In this document: in pieces, positions 1 through 9,531 of the stretch
How positions within the stretch are numbered: the first letter of the stretch is position 1
Layout: the number at the start of each line of letters is the position of its first letter
NCBI GenBank assembly: GCA_037962975.1
Contig: CM075672.1
Coordinates: 57,048,501 to 57,112,500 of the forward strand
Reading direction: 5' to 3'
DNA length: 64,000 nucleotides
DNA from: Clitoria ternatea
Lineage: Eukaryota; Streptophyta; Magnoliopsida; Fabales; Fabaceae
Made by a program: the position numbers and the translations under genes
The notes under the pieces: model-generated
What the model saw: the letters and a program-made list of their open reading frames with translations, nothing else
Told to the model about the DNA's origin: nothing
The model's database searches: none

Positions 1-475
1 AATAGCACACTCGGAAGTATGGAACCCGGGTGTTTCTTCGCTCGGAATTTCATCTCTCAGGAACAAAACTAAACCCTTACTCGGTAATCCATGCCAGAGC
101 TTTGCTTCAGTCGGTAATCCCTTACTCGGTCATATATCTGTGGGCAGTATTTATTCAAAAATTGGTCTCTTTTCACTCAGAGTGGTTGCAACCGAGAGCC
201 TTTCACTCAGATTTAATTCCCAGGTCAGTCATTTCATTTGGAGGCATCTCCCTCGGGAATCTTCTACACAAACTACTCAAAAACGACTCAGTCGGAGGCA
301 TTTCAGTCGGAAATGACTCACTAGGAGACATTCTACTCAGAAATGTCTCACTGGAAGACATTTCACTCGAAAATGACTCACTAGGAGACATTCCACTCGG
401 AAATGACTTTCGGAGTCGAGGTCCAGTCCTCTCAGAATTCTTTCCACTTAGTCCGGACCGAAAGAGGTGTTCACA
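1..475 (-). repeat. 3' LTR (partial) of the Ogre/Tat element
   Basis: This stretch aligns almost base for base with 19107-19581. It contains diverged copies of ACTCGGA spaced roughly 10-40 bp and ends in TGTTCACA. A polypyrimidine run follows directly, as expected for the polypurine tract of a minus-strand element. The open reading frame through this stretch is an artefact of the motif array, not a gene. Confidence 0.88.
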
Positions 476-479
476 GATG

Positions 480-499
480 CCTCTCTTTACTTCTTTTTT
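480..499 (-). other. Polypurine tract of the Ogre/Tat element
   Basis: On the minus strand this is an almost pure purine run of about 20 bases. It lies a few bases upstream of the LTR boundary at 475. That is the position and composition expected for the plus-strand primer of reverse transcription. Confidence 0.7.
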
Positions 500-807
500 C
501 ACAAAAGAAACATGAAGTATTTGTGTTTTTGAAGTGAAAAGGAAGTAAAGATAAGAACACCGATGTATTTGTCTCTCCGCCGATATGACATCTGACAGTA
601 TTGGTAGACAATGGTCCGGTGTGACCTCCGGAGGATTTACCTTTGGGAATGATGTAAGTTTTTACATGTGTTATTACCCGATTCGTCTTTTCAAATTTCA
701 AAAATTCACGCCTTCGGACCGAGGAGGTGAACAGTCGAAGCGAGTGGGCCTCTTTTCATGGGCCTGGGCCGGAATATGGAACGTTCTCGATCCCCATCCC
801 CTCACCC

Positions 808-815
808 TATAAAAG
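808..815 (+). promoter_or_regulatory. TATA box of the antisense ORF
   Basis: TATAAAAG sits in a C-rich context (CACCCTATAAAAGCAG), about 177 bp upstream of the ATG at 985. It is on the strand opposite to gag-pol. A start site would be expected near 838-843. The placement suggests the antisense gene is transcribed from its own promoter rather than from an LTR. Motif recognition only; activity is not shown. Confidence 0.6.
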
Positions 816-984
816 CAGACGTGGGGGTCGTTCATTTTCACTTGTTTTCTGATACCGAAGTTCTGCCTCTCCGACATCCAATACCTCCGGTGTTCAACAT
901 CCTGGCTCGCACCAAAAGAACTGCTCGCATCATCTCAGCAGGTACCTCCATACCTTCCTTTTCTTTTCTATTCTTAGATAGGGT

Positions 985-3362
985 ATGGGGGACAACGGCT
1001 CAAGTAGTGACTCCGTCGAGGTCTTATCAGGGCCTCCCTCAATTACATCCCGGTGTCATTCGGGGGAAGTCATGAGCCGGGGTCAGCGTCGCCATGGTGA
1101 AACTACCTCTGGGGTTTCACATCGGCCAAAAGTTTCAGGACATCGTTTCTCCACATTACCCTTGTGGGCAACAAGGGAGTTTGACACATCGTCTGACTCC
1201 CACACATCGTCCTCTCCCTTTAACTTGGGCACTGCCAGTGAGCAGGACAGCAGTGCCGACCTCTATTTATCTGACGACGTGGCCTTTTACAGCTGTATTC
1301 CGTTCTTTCGTCACACCATTCGCATGGCTTTCGAAAATTCATCAACCGGTGTCCCCGTGATAGCTACCGATCCCATAGAAACCAACGTCGTCACTCATTG
1401 CATTGATGGGCTCACGGAGAAAGCCAAAGACCCCTACTTTTGGGTTCATGAAGATCCTCGGAACATCGTCTCACGTTATGCTGAGGATGCGGCTGACTTT
1501 ACCATTGAAGACGTGGTCGTTCACGCCGGCGAGGAACATGAGGACGACTTCACAGTTTTCTGCCCTCTAACATCGGATCGGATTTGTCATCAACCGGGGG
1601 CAAGATATTTTTTCATGTACGAGATGCCATTTTCAAAGATCGGCATCCGTCTCCCCTTTACGGAGTTCGAAATGGGCGTACTCCGGTTTCTGGATTGCTC
1701 TCCCAGCCAGCTTCACCCTAACGGCTGGGGTTTAGTTAGATCATTGGAGGTACTTAGGGAGTACTTCCACTTCGTTCCTACCGTCGCCCACTTCTTTACA
1801 TACTGTAGGGTGATGCACCGGGGTAACCAGGGAGGAGGTCTCAGATACATCAACCTCCGATGTGACTCCAAGGTGGTGATCTTCGAAAGTTACACCGAAT
1901 CGGCCAAGACAGGCGGATTAAGCTTCAAGCACTCCTACGTCAAGGTCAAGGTCAATGCAGGAAAACCGGTGTTCTGGGAGAATTCAGATTTTTCTAGAAA
2001 GTTCTACACCATATGGACCCATGAGCACTTCCTCCTGACCAGCAATGCCTACTCTGTCAGCGAGAGTGTTCTATCAGCGGAGTCCAAAAAGGTCCTGGAC
2101 GCTCTGAAAAGCTATTTCGATTTAGCCAAGATTTCCTACAAAAACCTCCTTGGGTCGGAGTCTCGTCGGGATACCTACCTAGGTAGTTTTTTTTTGATAC
2201 ACCGATGTTTACAACGGCTTCTTTTCTTTTCAGGTGAAATGGCTCAGATTGATATCATGAGAAAACTCTTGGAGCACGCCGAAGTCATGAACGATGCTGC
2301 TAAGGTAGAGAACAGAGTGACTCCGAGGCGGACAGCGGCGAAGGTAGTCAGTATCCCGGCCGATAAAGTTGGGGATTTGACTTTGGGTCCGACCGATGTG
2401 GCTCAGGGCAAGAAGCGTACTCACACCAGCCAAAGTTCTAAGGCCAAGAAAAACAAGGCCTAAAGAATTGAGGCCGATGTGGAGGTTCAACAGGAGGACG
2501 AGCCGGTTGGGGTTGATGTAGATACTATAGACCGGACCCAGTCTGTTCAAGAAAACATCCATTGTAACTCCAGCCTCTCGGGGTTCTTGGATTACATTGG
2601 GGGGACTCCGGCGCTGTTCGAACTTCCCTTCAAGCTGAAGGACGATCTTCCTGCCTCTGAGGTCCAGAGTGCAGCCAAGGCAGCTATCTTCAACTTGGTC
2701 GAAGCGGCCGGGGTCCTTGGTACTTTTGGAAGTCTTACTACTCTGGTCTGGAGGTAAGGGAATGCCTAGACCGGATGAGAAAGGCTGAAGCCCTCAGGGA
2801 AGAGGCCCAGACAACTTTGGCCAAGCGTGACGAAGAACTGGCCAAGAGTAAGGAGGATTTGACCGAACTCACTACGGCGTACAACTCCGCTGCTAAAAGG
2901 GCAGATGATGCTGAGGTTAAGCATAGGACCTCGGAGGATGCTCTAAAAGCTCTCCAGGCTAAACTGGACGAAGCCTTGGCTCATCAGGCCGATGTGGAGA
3001 AAAAGAAAGGAGAGCTGGCAGCTGAGCTCGCCGCTGTGAAGGAGGTTCAAGCCCGGGAAAGGCAAGAAAGGGCAGAGGAAGCGGCCGAATTCGTAGTAAT
3101 AGCCGACATCGCCTTCAGCTCCACCGTTCGTCAAGTCGTACACCGGAATTCCGTGGTTCAACTAAACTTGAACGGTATAGGTCCTTACTATGAGTTCCAT
3201 GGTGGGCACCTGTATGCTATGAACCGGGGTTAGGCGAGGGAACCCGAGGATATTCCTTTCGAGCCACTGCCCCTCCCCGAGACCCAAAGCATGGAGTTGA
3301 GGACGGTGTCAGAAGAGTCTGAAAGGACAGCTGCCATCGTCGATCTGAACTCCACAGCTTAG
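985..3362 (+). pseudogene. Antisense extra ORF of the Tat element (Transposase_28 / putative gypsy-type transposon domain), broken
   Basis: The first open part (985-2463) encodes 492 residues. Around residues 190-260 lies a segment with GIRLPF and QLHPNGW that matches my memory of the PF04195 family, which is annotated as putative gypsy-type transposon and found as an extra ORF in Tat elements. It runs opposite to gag-pol. The frame is broken by TAA at 2461-2463, continues in frame to about 2757, shifts frame, and carries on from about 2766 as an alanine/glutamate/lysine-rich coiled coil. It has another stop at 3231-3233 and the likely original end at TAG 3360-3362. A possible 51-bp GT-AG segment (2183-2233) lies inside, with a length divisible by three, so it may or may not be an intron. 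Molecular function is unknown. The start was chosen as the first good ATG after the TATA box at 808. Confidence 0.7.
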
Positions 3363-4030
3363 GACTTAAGATTTTCCCTTTTTTGATAGCCTTGTTCCGG
3401 GATGGGCTCCGGTGTGAATCTTTGTGAGGCTGAAGTGCCCCTTTTCCTTTTTTATTGAAGTGCAATTTTCCATATCCATTTGTCAACAAATGTTGAAGTA
3501 TAATCGACTTATGACCGATGTATAATAACAACTTGAAGTAACACCGTCTGAACATTAATTTGTACTTGAATTTGAATTCACATTCACACCTTAATAATTT
3601 GCCATTCTGAATTGAACCTTCAACACCGTCTCTTCAGAGCATAGAATTTGGGATCAGTGCAATGTTGGTCACGTCGTCTTTAATCTTTTCCCATTTTGCC
3701 CAGGTTCAAAACCTAAGTGACCGGTGTAGGCAATATGACATCGTCCTTTATGATGAAACCAGTACTTGATTCTAACCGAGGTCGGGTTTATGATACCGTT
3801 CTTCATGGCTTCAAAATAGCAATCGGTGTAATTACTGGGACATTGTCTCTCATGACAGCTAGTTTATATTGGACCAGTGCATCTCAACTTTTTTTTTTAC
3901 GCTGAATCTGGAAAATAGAATGGGGTGGTGTACCAGTTTAACAAGGAGCGGTTAACTGGGAAGTATCCTTTGGATGACATGAAGCGATAGGATTGTCTTT
4001 TAGTTACCAGTAGGTGAGAGAATTGGGGGG
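3363..4030. other. Non-coding spacer between the antisense ORF and the minisatellites
   Basis: AT-rich sequence with scattered short motifs resembling ACCGRTGT, also seen around the antisense ORF and in the LTR. No coding potential on either strand beyond short chance frames. It probably holds the 3' UTR of the antisense transcript. Confidence 0.5.
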
Positions 4031-4537
4031 TTGACCCTCGGTTGACAGGAAATGTAAAAGTTGGGGTTGACCCTTGATTGACAGAAATATAAAAGTTGGG
4101 GTTGACCCTTGGTTGACAGAAATGTAAAAGTTGGGGTTGACCCTTGGTTGACAAAAATGTAAGAGTTGGGGTTGACCCTTGGTTGACAGAAATGTAAAAA
4201 TTGGGGTTGACCCTTGGTTGACAAAAATGCAAAAGTTGGGGTTGACCCTTGGTTGATAGAAATGTAAGAGTTGGGGTTGACCCTTGGTTAACAGAAATGT
4301 AAAAATTGGGGTTAACCCTTGGTTGACAGAAATGTAAAAGTTAGGGTTGACCCTTGGTTAACAGAAATGTAAAAGTTGGGGTTGACCCTCAGTTGACAGG
4401 AAATGTAAAAGTTGGGGTTGACCCTTGGTTGACAGAAAGGTAAAGATTGGGGGAGCTAACAGGACGTATCGCCCGAGTTAACTCACTGTTGCCAAGAAAT
4501 GTAAAGGTTGGGGTTGACCCTTGGTTGACATTACTGC
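4031..4537. repeat. 35-36-bp tandem minisatellite, about 13 copies
   Basis: Twelve contiguous units of the form TTGACCCTTGGTTGACAGAA plus a short A/G-rich tail ending TTGGGG run from 4031 to about 4451. An interruption follows (about 4452-4512), then a further partial unit. Units differ by a few substitutions. It lies in the 3' non-coding region of the Ogre/Tat element between pol and the antisense ORF. Such hypervariable 3' regions are a known source of plant satellite repeats. Open frames across it are repeat artefacts. Confidence 0.92.
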
Positions 4538-4541
4538 GGGT

Positions 4542-5146
4542 TCTTGGGGAACTGCCCCTTGACTGAAAGAATAACCCTGGGGTGATGTCCCAGTTCGACA
4601 AGATTTGAAAGAATCTTGGGGAACTGCCACTTGACTGAAAGAGAATAACCCTGGGGTGATGCCCCAGTTTGAAAAGATTTGAAAGAATCTTGGGGAACTG
4701 CCCCTTGACTGAAAGAGAATAACCCTGGGGTAATGCCCCAGTTTGACAAGATTCGACAGAATCTTGGAGAACTGCCCCTTGACTGAAAGAGAATAACCCT
4801 AGAGTGATGCCCCAATTTGACAAAATTTGAAAGAATCTTGGGTGACTGCCCCTTGACTGAAAGAGAATAACCCTGGGGTGATGCCCCAGTTTGACAAAAT
4901 TTGAAAGAATCTTGGGGGACTGCCCCTTAACTGAAAGAGAATAACCCTGGGGTGATGCCCCAGTTTGACAAGATTTGAAGGAATCTTGGGGAACTGCCCC
5001 CTAATTGAAAGAGAATAACCCTAGGGTGATGCCCCAGTTTGACAAGATTTGATGGAATCTTGGGGAACTGCCCCTTGACTGAAAGAGAATAAACCTGGGG
5101 TGATGCCCCTGTTTGACAAGATTTGAAAGAATCTTGGGGGAAGTAC
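4542..5146. repeat. 74-bp tandem minisatellite, about 8 copies
   Basis: Eight units and a partial ninth begin with TCTTGGGGAACTGCCCC and contain AATAACCCTGGGGTGATGCC. Unit starts are near 4542, 4615, 4688, 4762, 4836, 4911, 4985, 5059 and 5132. It directly abuts the 35-bp array. The inner stretch CTGGGGTGATGCCCCAG is self-complementary, so each unit could form a small hairpin. It belongs to the 3' region of the Ogre/Tat element. Confidence 0.92.
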
Positions 5147-5783
5147 TCTAGCTAAGGGAGCTGAGTCCATTTTGTGGTTCCCATGGGGAGGAACCCTCAG
5201 TTGGGGTTCCTTTGCCGGAAAAACTTTGGGCCATTAAATGTCTTGGGGTCGTGAGACAAATCAAAACTTATAGGTGAACTCCCTTGGCGACTGGCTTTTG
5301 AAGTAACTCATGGCCAAAATAACTGTTACTCCTAGCTTCGTTGAGGTCGTCTAGCAGAGTTGGTTGCGTTTGTCTGAGGTGAGATCCGGCAATGGTGTGC
5401 ACTTCGTTCCCCATAACTTTGTGTTTTTGTCATTTTCAAAATTTAAAAACTTTCTTTAAGGCAAAACTTGTTTATTCATTTTAAATTGTGAACACATGTA
5501 AGAAGAAGAAAACATCTTATTTATGATCATCAAGTATGTACAGGTGATGAAAACAGTGCAAAGAACTGATGGTAAAGGTAAAAAGGAAGGCCTTTTAGAT
5601 CCTCCATCGATTTCCTGAGAGCAGCGAGATTCTGGTTTTTTCCTCATGATTTCCTTTTTATCCTCTGATTTTGCTTCCGAGGACGTGATTTGACAATGGC
5701 TTCAACGCCCTAGACTGACCTCCTCGTCTATGACTTGAAAAGACGACGTTGTAGTGTTGAATCTACAGGCCGTGATTTTGTCT
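5147..5783. other. 3' untranslated region of the Ogre/Tat element
   Basis: No convincing coding sequence on either strand. The short open frame on the minus strand near 5456-5647 has no recognisable domain. This is spacer between the minisatellites and the hairpin pair that follows the pol stop codon. Confidence 0.5.
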
Positions 5784-5861
5784 GAGCCGCCTTCTCGGGT
5801 TTTCGGCTCAACCAATCGCTCTAACTTTTGCCTAGGTCGCCTTTTCAGGCTTTCAACCTAG
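5784..5861 (-). other. Two tandem hairpins downstream of the pol stop codon
   Basis: Hairpin 1 has stem GAGCCG (5784-5789) paired with CGGCTC (5804-5809). Hairpin 2 has stem CTAGGT (5832-5837) paired with ACCTAG (5856-5861). The loops are related (CGCCTTCTCGGGTTTT versus CGCCTTTTCAGGCTTTCA), so the two look like a duplication whose stems changed on both sides. On the coding (minus) strand they lie 20 to 100 bases after the stop. Confidence 0.6.
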
Positions 5862-5867
5862 CGAGCT

Positions 5868-5882
5868 CCCCCCTTTTTTTTT
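5868..5882 (-). other. Internal purine tract overlapping the pol stop codon
   Basis: On the minus strand nine A are followed by six G, directly at and after the pol TAA (5883-5881). It resembles a retroviral polypurine tract but lies about 5.4 kb from the LTR, so it could be a central-type priming site. It could equally be a simple homopolymer run. Confidence 0.45.
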
Positions 5883-8800
5883 ACGCATAGTATCTCTTCA
5901 CTGCATCCGCATTTATAGGCATCGGTAAATCTTCCCCATCCATGTTGGTGAGTATGAGAGCACCTCCGGAGAAAGCTTTCTTCACGACGTAGGGCCCTTC
6001 GTAGTTAGGAGTCCATTTTCCTTGGCTGTCTTTCTGAATCGGCAAAACCTTTTTGAGCAATAAGTCTCCTTCTTGGAACTGTCGGGGTCACACCTTCTTT
6101 TCAAATGTTCATTTCATACGCCTTTGATACAACTGACCATGACAGAGGGCAGTCAGTCTTTTACCATCAATCAGATTCAATTGGTTATGTCGAGCCTGGA
6201 TCTATTCAGCTTCAACCAGTTTGGCTTCCATGATCACTCGGAGGGAAGGGATCTCTACTTTGAAAGGCAGGACTGCTTCCATGCCATAAACCAAAGAGAA
6301 AGGGGTTGCCCCAGTTGAGGTTCGGACTGAGGTACGATACCCATGTAGAGCAAAGGGAAGTATTTCATTCCAGTCTTTGTAGGTTACTACCATCTTTTGT
6401 ACTATCTTTTTGATATTTTTGTTTGCCGCCTCGACTCCCCCATTCATTTTTGGGCGGTACGGAGAGGAGTTGTGGTAGGAGATTTTAAAGCTCTCACAAA
6501 GCTCATTCATTATTTTGTTGTTCAGATTCATACCATTGTCTGTGATGATTTGGCTCGGTAGACCGTACCAGCATATCAATTCTCGTTTGATGAACTTAAC
6601 GACGACATTCTTTATCACATTGGTATACGAAGCGGCCTTTACCCACTTTGTGAAATAATCGATGGCGACCAAGATGAAGCAATGACCATTCGAAGCCTTC
6701 GGTTCAATGGGACCAATGACATCCATTCCCCACATCGAGAAAGGCCATGGTGCTGACAAAACATTCAGATATGACGGGGGTGCGTGAATATGATCAGCAT
6801 ATATTTGACACTTATGACATCTCCGAGCATAGGCAAAGCAGTCTATTTCCATGGTCATCCAGTAATAACCAGCTCTTAAGATCTTTCTTGACATAGAGTG
6901 CCCATTGGAGTGGGTCCCAAAAGAGCCTTCGTGAACATCTCTCATGATTTTGTTTGCTTCAGTGGTATCAACACAGCGAAGGAGGACAGCGTCATGGTTT
7001 CTTTTGTAAAGCGTATCGCCATTCAAGAAGAAACCCATGGCGAGCCGGCGTAGGGTTCTCTTATCGTTTTTCGTAGCACTATTGGGATATTCTTGATTCT
7101 AGATATACCTCTTAATGTCGTGGTACCAAGGTCTCCCGTCTGGTTCTGCTTCAACCACTTGGCAGTACGCGGGCTCACAATGATTCTTTATCTCAATGAG
7201 AGGCATGTCACAATCATTACTCACTTTGAACATTGAAGCGGGAGTGGCTAAAGCGTCAGCCATCTGGTTGTCTTCCCGAAGAACATGGTGAAAGAAGATC
7301 TTGTCAAAATCCTTGATTATTTCTTTGATATGGGAGTGATAGGGAACCAACTTGTTGTCCCTAGTTTCCCATTTGCCTTTCAATTGGTGGATAACCAAAG
7401 CGGAGTCTCCGTAGACTTCTAACGACTTAACTTTTCCATCTAGTGCCGCTTGGATTCCTTGAGCACACGCCTCATACTCAGCGATGTTATTGGTACAATC
7501 GAAACATAGCCGGGCGCAGACAGGTATGAATTCCCTCTTTGGTGAAATCAAAATGGCTCCGATTCCATGCCCCAAAGCATTAGAGGCTCCATCGAATCTC
7601 AAAATCCACTTGTCTCTATTGCCGCTTTCTTCATCAGATAGTGCCAGGATATCCTCGTCCGGGAAGTCAAATGGCATTGGTTGGTAGTCACTTATGGGTT
7701 AATGGGCTAAGTAGTCAGCCAAAGCGCTTCCTTTTATGGATTTCTGAGTGACATATGTTATGTCGTACTCGGTTAATAGTACTTGCCATCGAGCAATCCT
7801 TCCAGTCAGAGCTGGCTTTTCAAAGATGTACTTAATGGGATCCATCTTGGAAACTAGCCAGGTGGTATGGCTTAGCATATACTGCCTTAGGCGTTTTGCA
7901 GTCCATGCTAATGCGTAACAGGTCCGTTCTAAAGCAGAGTATCTCATCTCACAATCTGTGAACTTTTTGCTTAAGTTATAGATAACGTGTTCTTTCTTCC
8001 CAGCTTCATCATGCTGACCTAACACGCAGCCCATGGATTCGTTCAGTACCGTCAGATATAAGATCAGTGGCCTCCCAGGGGTTGGGGGTACCAATATGGG
8101 TGGTTCTCGCAGGTACTGCTTAATTTTCTCAAAAGCTGTTTGGCAGTCTTCATTCCATTGCCCAGGTTGATTTTTGCGAAGTAACTTGAAGATCGGTTCG
8201 CAGGTTGCTGTCAAATGTGAGATAAACCGAGCAATGTAGTTTAACCTCCCCAAGAATCCTCAGACTTCTTTTTCTGTACAAGGAGGTGGCATTTCTAGGA
8301 TTGCCTTGACCTTGTCGGGGTCTACTTCGATTCCTTTCTTGCTTACAATGAAACCCAATAGTTTGCCTGACCTCGCACCAAACGTGCACTTGGCGGGGTT
8401 CAATCTGACCTTAAACTTCCTCAACCGCTCAAACAACTTCCTTAGGCCACCGACGTGATCTTCCTCAGTTCTAGATTTTGAAATGATATCATCCACGTAG
8501 ACTTCTATCTCTTTATGCATCATATCGTGGAACAAAGTGACCATTGCTCTCTGATAGGTTGCCTCAACATTTTTCAAACCGAAGGACATTACTTTGTAAC
8601 AGAAAGTGCCCCACAGAGTGACAAATGTGGTTTTTTCCATGTCTTCCGGAGCCATTTTAATCTGGTTATACCCAGAGAAAACATCCATGAATGAGAAGAT
8701 GGAATGTTGGGCCGTGTTATCGACCAAAACATCAATCTGCGGTAGAGGAAAATCATCTTTAGGGCTGGCCCTGTTTAGATCTTGATAGTCCACACACATC

Positions 8801-9325
8801 CGCACTTTTCCATCCTTCTTAGGGACAGGAACTATGTTAGCTACCCATTGTGGATATTTAGCTACGGCTAAGAAGCCAGCCTCGAATTGTTTCTTGACCT
8901 CCTCCTTGATCTTGAGAAGCATTTTCGGCTTCATTCTCCGTAGCTTTTGGTTGATTGGTGGACATTCTAGTTTCAGAGGCAACTTATGTTCCACAATACT
9001 ATTATCCAACCCTGGCATATCCTGATATGACTAAGCAAACACATCCCAAAATTCCCAGAGTAATTTAATCAGTTTATCCCGCCGGTCTTTGCTTAGACAG
9101 GTGCCTATCTTGACCATTTTATCTTCCCCTTCATCCCCCAGGTTAATGGTTTTGATTTCCTCCTGATGAGGTCAAATCTCTTTGTCCTCTTGTTCCAACA
9201 ATCTTGTCAATTCAGGCGAGGGTCGAAAGTCTTCTTCACTTTCCTCATAGGCGCAATCATTTGGATAATCAAAGTCATGAAACAAAACCAAGTTCTCATC
9301 GTTCTCAGGGAGATCATTTTTGGAT
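5881..9325 (-). pseudogene. pol: pol of the Ogre/Tat element: RT, RNase H, archaeal-type RNase H, integrase (broken)
   Basis: One reading frame on the minus strand runs from about 9325 to the TAA at 5883-5881, interrupted by single stops. The four clearest are at 8262-8260, 7701-7699, 7101-7099 and 6204-6202. RT is at about 9018-8300, with RMCVDYQDLNRA and an intact YVDD (+ strand 8489-8500). The first RNase H (8253-7699) lacks the usual first catalytic Asp, reading YLTVLNESMG. The second (7677-7099) is archaeal-type with RFDGASN, IAEYEA, GDSALV and MADALAT, so its four acidic residues are present. Integrase (7038-6202 and beyond) has an HHCC zinc finger (HKC), MDVIGP, TDNG and a VEAANKNIKK helix. 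The product would copy element RNA into DNA and insert it. Several stops sit where related proteins have Arg, Gln or Trp, consistent with cytosine deamination. Placement in Ogre/Tat is confident. Confidence 0.9.
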
Positions 9326-9531
9326 CTGCATTTGGGTTATATTATAACAAATGAAAAAAGAAACAAGCAAGTGAAAGGTTTAAGAGACAGAGATTGCATA
9401 AAGATGAGGTAATGAGACTGAAATGTATTCATTAATTTTAAAACAAACAAGTTTTTCCCTTATTAAAAAATGGGTCCCGAAGCGTTGGGCATAGCAAGGG
9501 GACCACCAAGTTATGAAATAATAGTGATTAC
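9326..9531 (-). other. Predicted intron between gag-protease and pol
   Basis: On the minus strand a GTAATC donor (9531-9526) follows the gag-protease frame. A TGCAG acceptor ends at 9326. Removing the 206 bases completes a split codon and moves translation from the gag-protease frame to the pol frame. Ogre elements are known to carry an intron at this place. The boundaries are my reading and were not tested. Confidence 0.65.

Noticed and set aside
30..515. Open reading frame of 161 codons, with a near copy at 19136-19567
   Set aside because: It follows the ACTCGGA motif array of the Ogre/Tat LTR. The repetitive Asn-Asp-Ser-Leu-Gly pattern is the motif translated, and the frame is open only because the motif lacks stops in that register.
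2183..2233. 51-bp intron in the antisense ORF
   Set aside because: GT-AG borders and a pyrimidine tract are present, but the segment is shorter than normal plant introns and divisible by three, so reading through is equally consistent. Mentioned in the feature but not called.
3897..4823. Minus-strand frames encoding repetitive VNPN/FYISVNQGST and LSNWGITPG peptides
   Set aside because: Pure translations of the 35-bp and 74-bp minisatellites, in a non-coding 3' region.
4031..5146. CRISPR-like regular repeats
   Set aside because: There are no unique spacers and units abut directly. The context is a plant retroelement.
5456..5647. Small basic ORF after the Ogre/Tat pol
   Set aside because: Too short, no recognisable domain, and in the 3' non-coding part of a retroelement.
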